Of a stretch of DNA of 7,247 nucleotides, positions 1 to 5,024 are shown piece after piece. The stretch's first letter is position 1. Every line of letters starts with the position of its first letter. Origin of the DNA: an uncultured Spirochaetaceae bacterium (lineage in GTDB: Bacteria > Spirochaetota > Spirochaetia > Treponematales > Treponemataceae); assembly GCA_902797925.1 (NCBI GenBank), contig CADBUT010000316.1, forward strand, positions 1-7,247, read 5' to 3'. The notes under the pieces are model-generated. The model was not told the DNA's origin, made no database searches, and saw only the letters and a list, made by a program, of their open reading frames with translations. The position numbers and the translations under genes were made by a program.

Positions 1-336
1 ATTCTATATTCCGGGCAGGTGCTGATTACGCGTGACACACCGGCCGGCGACGTTATTGCGCTTGCAACGCTGACTTCAGAGCAGAACATCTTTTTCGGCG
101 AAACTTCGATTATCAGCAACGACACACGTTCTGCTACTGTTACGGCAAAAACAGAATGCACTACCCTTACGATTTCCGGCAAGAAGTTTCTTGAAATCTG
201 CGACAGGGAACCTGTTTTGGGCTACCGAGTTCTTGCCGTTCTTGCAAAGAGACTTGCAAACACCGTCCGCGAAATGAACAAAGACAAGGCCATTCTCTAC
301 GAAGCACTTTGCAACGAAATCGAAATCGGTGTTTAA
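1..336 (+). CDS. Cyclic-nucleotide-binding domain protein, 3' end (partial)
   Basis: The frame is open from the first base of the window, so the N terminus lies outside it; 111 residues are visible. The phosphate-binding cassette of the CRP/PKA cNMP-binding fold is clear: F-F-G-E at residues 31-34 and T-R-S-A-T-V at 42-47, giving the conserved Gly-Glu and the Arg that contacts the cyclic phosphate in this family. After the beta-roll come helices (about 67-100, with L-A-K-R-L-A) like the C helix of CRP-type domains. The protein ends there, with no helix-turn-helix, so it is not a CRP/FNR-type DNA-binding regulator, at least not at its C terminus. What precedes the domain (a second cNMP domain or an effector) cannot be seen. 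Which nucleotide binds, if any, is unknown. It is separated from nrdR by 335 bases and is probably a different transcription unit. Confidence 0.85.
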   Translation: MLYSGQVLITRDTPAGDVIALATLTSEQNIFFGETSIISNDTRSATVTAKTECTTLTISGKKFLEICDREPVLGYRVLAVLAKRLANTVREMNKDKAILYEALCNEIEIGV

Positions 337-414
337 ATACAGAAACTATACAGAATTAGGCATGTCATAAGAAGCATGCAAACAGCCGCTTATATTAGTT
401 TTACATAAAATTTG

Positions 415-469
415 TTACAATTCCAATATATTTTTTGATATGACAAATAATTCTGCATCTGAATTGTAA
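415..469. repeat. Separated 9-base inverted repeat
   Basis: TTACAATTC at 415-423 is matched perfectly by its reverse complement GAATTGTAA at 461-469, with 37 bases between the arms. The right arm also belongs to a short palindrome, GAATT-GTA-AATTC, at 461-473. It lies about 30 to 80 bases upstream of the predicted -35 element, where activators or repressors often bind. In such AT-rich sequence it may be chance. Confidence 0.35.
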
Positions 470-495
470 ATTCAATAAATTTTCATTTTTTTCTA

Positions 496-525
496 TTGAC
501 ACCACATATAGTGCCGATATATGAT
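496..525 (+). promoter_or_regulatory. Predicted sigma70-type promoter of the nrdR-nrdD operon
   Basis: There is a perfect -35 hexamer TTGACA at 496-501 and a -10 hexamer TATGAT at 520-525 with an 18-base spacer. Transcription would start near 532 and leave a leader of about 140 bases before the nrdR ATG. The 499-514 NrdR-box-like palindrome covers half of the -35 and most of the spacer, so a bound repressor would exclude RNA polymerase. Confidence 0.7.
499..514. promoter_or_regulatory. NrdR box 1 (putative operator)
   Basis: The 16-mer ACACCACATATAGTGC matches 13 of 16 positions of the published NrdR-box consensus acaCwAtATaTwGtgt, including the CAC...GTG ends and the ATAT centre. It overlaps the predicted -35 and spacer of the promoter in front of nrdR itself. 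NrdR is the ATP-cone repressor of ribonucleotide reductase genes, so autoregulation of this operon is the natural reading. Confidence 0.65.
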
Positions 526-541
526 TAAACAACATTAGAAA

Positions 542-557
542 ACGCTATATATAAAAC
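542..557. promoter_or_regulatory. NrdR box 2, degenerate (putative operator)
   Basis: ACGCTATATATAAAAC matches 11 of 16 consensus positions. Its left half and centre fit well and its right half (expected GTGT) is lost. It starts 43 bases after box 1, close to four helical turns, so both would lie on the same DNA face. NrdR boxes usually come in pairs at whole numbers of turns, most often about 31-32 bases apart, so this spacing is longer than typical. It lies just downstream of the predicted start site. Confidence 0.4.
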
Positions 558-582
558 GAATGTAGATTAGTTGTGTAAAAAC

Positions 583-591
583 TGTGGATAA
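583..591 (-). promoter_or_regulatory. Perfect DnaA box (with a weaker neighbour at 572-580)
   Basis: TGTGGATAA on the plus strand is the exact complement of the DnaA box TTATCCACA. A second site in the same orientation, TGTGTAAAA at 572-580, matches 7 of 9 and lies 11 bases away, about one helical turn. DnaA regulates class I ribonucleotide reductase genes in E. coli and B. subtilis. A box in the leader of this class III operon therefore suggests a link to replication, but a single 9-mer can occur by chance. Confidence 0.5.
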
Positions 592-671
592 AGTTTCCAG
601 ATATTTAGCATATATTATTTCTACTATTTTACAATGCTTTTCTCTTGTATGTTTATTAACAAGGATATTTC

Positions 672-1133
672 ATGCGGTGTCCATATTGTGGAAATTTCGA
701 TGATAAGGTAATCGAGTCACGTACAATGGCAAACGGCGAAAGTATCCGCCGGCGCCGGGAATGTCTTTCTTGCGGTTACCGTTTTACAAGCTATGAACTG
801 GTAGAAGAAAAACAGTTTATGGTTATAAAGCGTGACGGAAGAAGACAACCTTTTGACAGGACAAAACTTGCAAAAGGAATTGAACGTGCCTTGGAGAAGA
901 GGCCTATTCAGAATGACACAATAGAGACTGTCGTAAGCGAAATTGAAGACAAAGCCGTAATGCAGGGAAAGCATTCGAGGGAAATTACAACAGTAGCTTT
1001 AGGCGAAATTGTACTCGAAAAGCTTTTTGCATTGGATAAGGTTGCATACGTCCGTTTTGCTTCCGTTTACCGTCACTTTGAAAGCCTTGACGAGTTTATT
1101 GCTGAAATTAAGAATCTTGGAGGGGAATCTTGA
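672..1133 (+). CDS. nrdR: NrdR, ATP-cone transcriptional repressor of ribonucleotide reductase genes
   Basis: The 153-residue protein matches the family's usual length of about 150. An N-terminal zinc ribbon has Cys3, Cys6, Cys31 and Cys34, with the basic patch R-R-R-R just before Cys31 that contacts DNA in this family. The ATP-cone spans roughly residues 48-140: it opens with V-I-K-R-D-G-R and closes with Y-V-R-F-A-S-V-Y-R, both family signatures. NrdR senses ATP versus dATP and represses nrd promoters when dNTPs are plentiful. The start is ATG at 672 with AAGGA at 661-665 six bases upstream. It is the first gene of the operon, downstream of NrdR-box-like sites, so it probably represses itself together with nrdD. 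Its stop overlaps the nrdD start by four bases. Confidence 0.97.
   Translation: MRCPYCGNFDDKVIESRTMANGESIRRRRECLSCGYRFTSYELVEEKQFMVIKRDGRRQPFDRTKLAKGIERALEKRPIQNDTIETVVSEIEDKAVMQGKHSREITTVALGEIVLEKLFALDKVAYVRFASVYRHFESLDEFIAEIKNLGGES
1119..1125 (+). promoter_or_regulatory. Ribosome binding site that fixes the nrdD TTG start
   Basis: GGAGGGG lies inside the last codons of nrdR, four bases before a TTG at 1130-1132 that overlaps the nrdR stop (TTGA). The strong Shine-Dalgarno and the overlap support TTG as the real nrdD start, with translation coupled to nrdR. Confidence 0.8.
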
Positions 1134-3238
1134 GCGAAACAACTACTTTTCCAGAGTGGAAAAATCTTCTGGGAGAAAAAACAAAATCAACTACTGTAAT
1201 CAAAAATGTCGTTAAACGTTCCGGAGAAATAAAGAGATATGATCCTTCTAAGATAACGGCAGCCATCAACAAAGCAATTGAAGCAGTTGAAAAAAAGCCG
1301 AATGAAGAAAAGGCAAAAACTCTTACTATTGAAGTTGAGAAAAAGCTTAAGGACATGATGTCTCTGCGCCACGAACATTCTATTCCTGCTATTGAAGAGA
1401 TTCAGGACATTGTAGAGACTGTTCTTATTGAGCGCGGCGAAGTAGCTGTAGCAAAGGCATATATCCTTTACCGTTCAAAACATGAGGCTATCCGTGACAC
1501 AAAGAACCTTGTGCTCGACATCAATAAGACAATGGACGGCTATCTCAGCCAGTCAGACTGGCGCGTAAACGAGAATGCAAACGTAAACTTCTCTCTCGGC
1601 GGTCTTATTCTTCATAACTCAGGCGCAATCACAGCAAACTATTGGCTTAAGAACATTTATTCTGCAGAAGTTGCAGAAGCTCATAAGAATGCGGCTTTCC
1701 ACATTCACGATCTTTCTATGTTTTCAGGCTACTGTGCAGGCTGGTCTCTGCGTCAGCTTATACAGGAAGGTCTCGGCGGTGTACCGGACAAGATTACATC
1801 TACACCGGCCACTCACCTTTCTACGCTCGTAAACCAGATTGTCAATTTCTTAGGCATTATGCAGAATGAATGGGCAGGCGCCCAGGCATTCAGCTCTTTT
1901 GATACATATCTTGCCCCTTTTGTTCGCAAAGACCATCTCTCTGTAAAAGAAGTACGTCAGTGCATTCAGAGCTTTATTTTCGGCGTAAACACACCAAGCC
2001 GCTGGGGTTCACAGGCTCCTTTTACAAACATTACGCTTGACTGGACTTGTCCTGAAGACCTTAAGAACAAGCCGGCAATTGTCGGCGGAAAAGAAATGGA
2101 CTTCACTTACGGCGACTGTCAGCCTGAAATGGACGTTATCAACAAGGCTTTTATTCAGCTTATGATTGAAGGCGATGCTTCTGGCCGTGGTTTTGCTTAC
2201 CCTATTCCTACTTACAATATCACCAAAGAATTCAACTGGAACAGCGAAAACGCAAAGCTTCTGTTTGAAATGACAGCCAGATACGGTACTCCGTATTTCC
2301 AGAACTTCGTCAATTCAGACTTGAACCCGAGCGACGTGCGCTCAATGTGCTGCCGCCTTCAACTTGACAAGCGCGAATTGCGCAAGCGCGGCGGCGGTCT
2401 TTTCGGTTCAGATGAATTTACAGGCTCTCTCGGTGTTGTCACAATCAACATGCCGCAAATCGGCTATCTTGCTAACAACGAAGAGCAGTTCTTTGCACGC
2501 CTTGACTACCTTATGGATTTGGCAAAAGAAAGTCTCTGCGCAAAACGCAAAGTTATCCAGAAGCTTCTTGACGGCGGACTGTTCCCATATACAAAGCGTT
2601 ATCTGACTAAGCTCGATAACCATTTCAATACAATCGGCTTGTGCGGCATGAACGAGTGCTGCTTGAACTTTCTCGGCGTTTCAATTGCCGAGCCTAAAGG
2701 CAAGGCATTTGCCGAAAAGGTGCTCAATCACATGAGGCAGCGCCTTGCTGACTACCAGGAAAAGACAGGCGAGCTTTTCAACCTTGAAGCAACACCGGCT
2801 GAAAGTACGTCATACCGCCTTGCACGCCATGACAAGAAGAACTACCCTGATATCATCACATCGGGCACAAGTGACCCGTTCTATACGAATTCTACATGGC
2901 TGCCGGTTGATTTTACGTCTGATGTTTTTGAAGCGCTTGACCATCAGGAATCGCTTCAGACGAAATACACAGGCGGAACTGTCTTCCACACATTCATGGG
3001 CGAAGCAATCAAAGACTGGGAATCTTGCCGCGATTTGGTCAAATCAATTACCGCGAACTACCGCATTCCGTATTTGACTATTTCGCCGACATTCTCGGTT
3101 TGCCGCATTCACGGCTACCTTGAAGGCGAGCATTTTGAATGCCCGATCTGCAAGGCAGAAACCGAAAAGAAATTCCGCGAAAAGCTTGCACAGCTTGAAG
3201 CAGAACGCGAAGAAGCGCTTGCACAGCTTAAGAAATAG
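1130..3238 (+). CDS. nrdD: Class III (anaerobic) ribonucleotide reductase, catalytic core NrdD lacking its glycyl-radical tail
   Basis: NrdD reduces ribonucleotides to deoxyribonucleotides without oxygen, using a protein glycyl radical to generate a transient thiyl radical on an active-site cysteine. The 702 residues show an N-terminal ATP-cone (about 24-122, opening V-V-K-R-S-G) that senses dNTP levels. The PFL-like ten-stranded barrel follows, with H-I-H-D-L at 191-195, Cys202 in G-Y-C-A-G-W, and R-S-M-C-C-R-L at 404-410, which holds the finger-loop cysteine. Near the C terminus Cys658, His661, Cys671 and Cys674 look like the zinc site. In normal NrdD the glycyl-radical motif comes soon after; here the chain instead runs through about 28 charged, heptad-patterned residues and stops. 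The motif is found in the next gene. The core therefore cannot work alone by the known mechanism. The TTG start has a strong ribosome binding site and overlaps nrdR. Confidence 0.95.
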   Translation: MSETTTFPEWKNLLGEKTKSTTVIKNVVKRSGEIKRYDPSKITAAINKAIEAVEKKPNEEKAKTLTIEVEKKLKDMMSLRHEHSIPAIEEIQDIVETVLIERGEVAVAKAYILYRSKHEAIRDTKNLVLDINKTMDGYLSQSDWRVNENANVNFSLGGLILHNSGAITANYWLKNIYSAEVAEAHKNAAFHIHDLSMFSGYCAGWSLRQLIQEGLGGVPDKITSTPATHLSTLVNQIVNFLGIMQNEWAGAQAFSSFDTYLAPFVRKDHLSVKEVRQCIQSFIFGVNTPSRWGSQAPFTNITLDWTCPEDLKNKPAIVGGKEMDFTYGDCQPEMDVINKAFIQLMIEGDASGRGFAYPIPTYNITKEFNWNSENAKLLFEMTARYGTPYFQNFVNSDLNPSDVRSMCCRLQLDKRELRKRGGGLFGSDEFTGSLGVVTINMPQIGYLANNEEQFFARLDYLMDLAKESLCAKRKVIQKLLDGGLFPYTKRYLTKLDNHFNTIGLCGMNECCLNFLGVSIAEPKGKAFAEKVLNHMRQRLADYQEKTGELFNLEATPAESTSYRLARHDKKNYPDIITSGTSDPFYTNSTWLPVDFTSDVFEALDHQESLQTKYTGGTVFHTFMGEAIKDWESCRDLVKSITANYRIPYLTISPTFSVCRIHGYLEGEHFECPICKAETEKKFREKLAQLEAEREEALAQLKK

Positions 3239-3288
3239 ACGCAGACGCTATTGAAAAGACAATTACATCATACTAAATATTCTTATTA

Positions 3289-3296
3289 AAGGAAGG
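3289..3296 (+). promoter_or_regulatory. Ribosome binding site of the radical-domain/redoxin gene
   Basis: AAGGAAGG lies seven bases before the ATG at 3304. It sits in the 65-base gap after nrdD. In the frame of the downstream gene a TAA occurs at 3274-3276, so that gene cannot extend back into nrdD. A weak promoter-like pair (TTGAAA 3251-3256, TAAATA 3274-3279, 17 bases apart) is also present, but the -10 is poor. Confidence 0.75.
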
Positions 3297-3303
3297 ACCA
3301 GAA

Positions 3304-3822
3304 ATGACAACTAGACCACTTGCTGAAATCGATGCTGAAATTGCAAGAACAAAAGAAGCTCTTGCAAATGTTAAAGGCACAGAAACTGAAGTATATGCAC
3401 GTATAGTCGGATATTACCGCTCTGTACGAAACTGGAATAAGGGAAAGCGTGACGAATATGACCACCGCAAAATGTTCGTATACGACACGAACAAGCTTCC
3501 AGATGCAACTGCAAGAACAGAGGTTTCTTCATCACCAGCTGAAACTGAAGTTGTATGCGGCGGTACACCAGTACGCTATGAGATGTTTGTCAGAGCAACA
3601 TGTCCTAACTGCCCGCCTGTAAAGGAATATATGTCACAGGTTGCTATTCCAGGCAAAACTTTTGACGTAGATTCAGAAGCAGGCTTCAACAGAGCTTCAG
3701 AGCTTGGCATCATGTCTGCACCGACAGTAGTTCTTTTCAATGAATTCGGCGGCGAAGCAGGCAGAGCAAACAGCACAGCTGACCTTGAAGAAATTCTTGA
3801 AAAAGAGCCTGCTTTGTGCTAA
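3304..3822 (+). CDS. Detached NrdD glycyl-radical domain fused to a glutaredoxin/thioredoxin-like domain
   Basis: The 172 residues have three parts. Residues 4-24 form a predicted helix with heptad-spaced L6, I9, I13, T16, L20, V23. Residues 26-58 match the extreme C terminus of class III reductases: T-E-V-Y-A-R-I-V-G-Y-Y-R, then W44-N-x-G-K and E51...R55. The radical glycine would be Gly36 (codon 3409-3411). After a linker of about 30 residues with Cys85, residues 91-168 resemble a redoxin, with Cys100-Pro-Asn-Cys103 at the start of the first helix and a cis-proline site S-A-P-T (Pro140). The last residue is Cys172. I infer that it docks onto the nrdD product, supplies the glycyl radical after activation by NrdG, and delivers electrons to the active-site disulfide. 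It lies between nrdD and nrdG and overlaps nrdG by seven bases. An annotation as plain glutaredoxin (NrdH) would miss the radical domain. Confidence 0.9.
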   Translation: MTTRPLAEIDAEIARTKEALANVKGTETEVYARIVGYYRSVRNWNKGKRDEYDHRKMFVYDTNKLPDATARTEVSSSPAETEVVCGGTPVRYEMFVRATCPNCPPVKEYMSQVAIPGKTFDVDSEAGFNRASELGIMSAPTVVLFNEFGGEAGRANSTADLEEILEKEPALC

Positions 3823-4541
3823 ACAACGCTGATATACAGGGCACCGTTCTAATCGGTGCCCTTGTAAAAACCTCCCTTGTAGATTTTCCTAAAAAAGTAT
3901 CATCTGCCCTTTTTCTTCATGGCTGCAACTTGCGTTGCCCATACTGCTACAACAAAGACTTGGTAACAGGCACATTCAAAGACTTTGAAGCTGTTTCATT
4001 CGACGAAGTAATGGCTCATCTGCAAAAGCGCAAAAACGTTATAAGCGGTTTTGTAATTTCAGGTGGAGAACCATGTATTTCGCATTATCTTAAGCCGCTG
4101 ATAGCAAATGCACATGAGCTTGGCTATGCTGTAAAACTAGATACGAACGGAACATTTCCTGAAAAGATTGAAGAGCTTTTAAAAGACAAAATCTGCTGCC
4201 CGGATTTTATCGCAATGGATGTCAAAACATCTCTGGATAGATATCAGCTTTTAGCTTGCAGCGACTCTGGAAACATAGAGAAGTCTATAAAGATTATCTC
4301 AGAATTACCAACTGACAAAAGAGAATTCAGAACAGTTCTTGTTCCGTCATTAGTAGATATGGACAATATTGGAAAGATTGCAGCTTTATTGCCAAAAGAT
4401 GCATCATGGCAATTTGCAAATTTCAAGCCAGGAAACTGTCTTGAAGACAGTTATAACAAGATTATACCTTATACGCCGTCACAGATAGAAGAGCTTATAA
4501 ATTCAGTTAAACCAATAATAAAAGGCGCAAACCTTAGATAA
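3816..4541 (+). CDS. nrdG: Anaerobic ribonucleotide reductase activase NrdG (radical SAM)
   Basis: The 241-residue protein has the radical SAM cluster motif Cys37-x3-Cys41-x2-Cys44 in H-G-C-N-L-R-C-P-Y-C, S-G-G-E-P at 82-86, and a preceding K-T-S-L-V-D-F-P segment typical of ribonucleotide reductase activases. NrdG cleaves S-adenosylmethionine at a [4Fe-4S] cluster to abstract hydrogen from the NrdD glycine. Here the target glycine would lie on the neighbouring small protein, not on NrdD. It is longer than the E. coli enzyme (about 154 residues) and resembles the longer NrdG2-type activases. The start is GTG at 3816 inside the end of the preceding gene; an in-frame TGA at 3798-3800 rules out an earlier one. 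The ribosome binding site is weak (AAAAGAG, 3801-3807), so translation is probably coupled. A perfect hairpin lies within its first codons. Confidence 0.94.
   Translation: MLNNADIQGTVLIGALVKTSLVDFPKKVSSALFLHGCNLRCPYCYNKDLVTGTFKDFEAVSFDEVMAHLQKRKNVISGFVISGGEPCISHYLKPLIANAHELGYAVKLDTNGTFPEKIEELLKDKICCPDFIAMDVKTSLDRYQLLACSDSGNIEKSIKIISELPTDKREFRTVLVPSLVDMDNIGKIAALLPKDASWQFANFKPGNCLEDSYNKIIPYTPSQIEELINSVKPIIKGANLR
3839..3861. repeat. Perfect 8-base-pair hairpin inside the start of nrdG
   Basis: GGGCACCG (3839-3846) and CGGTGCCC (3854-3861) are perfect inverted repeats around a 7-base loop. The hairpin lies 20 bases downstream of the nrdG start codon, within coding sequence. It is followed by TTGTAAAAA and not by a T run, so it is not a standard terminator. 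It could slow ribosomes, stabilise a processed mRNA or tune NrdG output relative to the upstream genes. Confidence 0.6.
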
Positions 4542-4605
4542 AAAAAGAGGCTTTGCCTAGCTGAAAGTGCCTGTAAACAAGCACTAAACTAGGCTAAAGC
4601 CCTTT
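4541..4605 (-). terminator. Stem-loop terminator between convergent nrdG and cheY (probably bidirectional)
   Basis: The outer stem pairs GGCTTTGCCTAG (4549-4560) with CTAGGC-T-AAAGCC (4589-4601), with one bulged T. An inner stem pairs AGTGC with GCACT (4566-4570 with 4581-4585). On the minus strand the stem is followed by six T (complement of 4541-4546), a good intrinsic terminator for the cheA-cheW-cheX-cheY operon. On the plus strand the following tract is weaker (CTTTCCTTATTT), but the same stem could end the nrd transcript. Confidence 0.85.
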
Positions 4606-4607
4606 CC

Positions 4608-4970
4608 TTATTTCAATGCAGAACTGATTCTTTCAAGAACCTTTTTTCTGTCAAGTGGTTTTACAATGTAGTTCTTAGCACCGATAAGCAGAGACTTCTT
4701 AACAAGCTCTTCCTTACCTAAAGCACTAATCATAACAACTTTAGCATTCTTATCAAATGCCATTATCTGTTCAAGAGCAGTAATACCATCCATACGAGGC
4801 ATTGTAATATCCATAGTTACCAAATCAACATTTGGATATAATTCCTTGTATTTATCTACTCCTTCTTTACCATCTCCAGCAGTTGCTACGATTTCATATC
4901 CTTCACTAGTAAGAATCTGACCGATTTGTTTTGCAACGAACATTGAATCATCTACAACAAGAACACGCAC
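4608..4970 (-). CDS. cheY: CheY, chemotaxis response regulator
   Basis: A single receiver domain of 120 residues. Visible are the acidic pair Asp7-Asp8, the phosphoacceptor Asp54 in T-M-D-I-T-M-P, Ser82, Tyr101 and Lys104 in V-K-P, all the positions expected for a CheY that accepts phosphate from CheA and then acts on the flagellar motor switch. It has no output domain. It is last in the operon, 50 bases after cheX, which encodes its phosphatase. The start is GTG at 4970, because AAGGAGGT (4981-4988) is centred just upstream. The frame stays open a little further upstream, but no better start signal is visible there. Confidence 0.96.
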   Translation of the reverse strand: MRVLVVDDSMFVAKQIGQILTSEGYEIVATAGDGKEGVDKYKELYPNVDLVTMDITMPRMDGITALEQIMAFDKNAKVVMISALGKEELVKKSLLIGAKNYIVKPLDRKKVLERISSALK

Positions 4971-4980
4971 TTTAAAACCT

Positions 4981-4988
4981 ACCTCCTT
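4981..4988 (-). promoter_or_regulatory. Ribosome binding site of cheY
   Basis: The minus strand reads AAGGAGGT, a near-perfect match to the anti-Shine-Dalgarno, ten bases before the GTG at 4970. It decides the GTG start. Its strength suggests high CheY synthesis relative to the other proteins of the operon. Confidence 0.75.
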
Positions 4989-4989
4989 C

Positions 4990-5024
4990 AGTCTTATAGA
5001 TATTCACAGTCTATTTAAGTCTAT
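4990..5024. repeat. Three short AGTCT(T)AT direct repeats in the cheX-cheY junction
   Basis: AGTCTTAT begins at 4990, and AGTCTAT begins at 5008 and again at 5018. The last two are exactly 10 bases apart and the third overlaps the cheX stop codon. Phased short repeats can be binding sites, but no known site is recognised and the sequence is AT-rich. Confidence 0.35.

Larger units (their letters stand above)
337..671. other. AT-rich intergenic region upstream of nrdR
   Basis: This 335-base stretch has no credible ORF on either strand. Its right part holds the predicted nrd operon promoter (496-525), two NrdR-box-like sites (499-514, 542-557), DnaA-box-like sites (572-591) and a leader of about 140 bases before the nrdR start. 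Its left part holds a 9-base separated inverted repeat (415-423 with 461-469). I see no convincing intrinsic terminator for the upstream gene: the only small stem (360-364 with 375-379) has five pairs and no T tract. Confidence 0.7.

Noticed and set aside
360..379. Small stem GCATG...CATGC after the cNMP-domain gene as a terminator
   Set aside because: It has only five base pairs, a 10-base loop and no T tract on the plus strand.
717..974. Minus-strand open frame opposite nrdR
   Set aside because: It lies antisense within nrdR, whose protein is clearly conserved; the translation is Cys/Phe-rich and resembles no family.
2745..3077. Second open frame inside nrdD
   Set aside because: It overlaps the conserved NrdD frame fully, has no ribosome binding site, and its product is low-complexity Arg/Thr-rich.
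3251..3279. Internal promoter before the radical-domain/redoxin gene
   Set aside because: The -35 (TTGAAA) is good but the -10 (TAAATA) matches only half of the consensus; kept only as a remark.
3304..3822. Calling this gene a plain glutaredoxin/NrdH
   Set aside because: The redoxin part begins only near residue 91. Residues 26-58 carry the NrdD radical motif, which a plain NrdH lacks.
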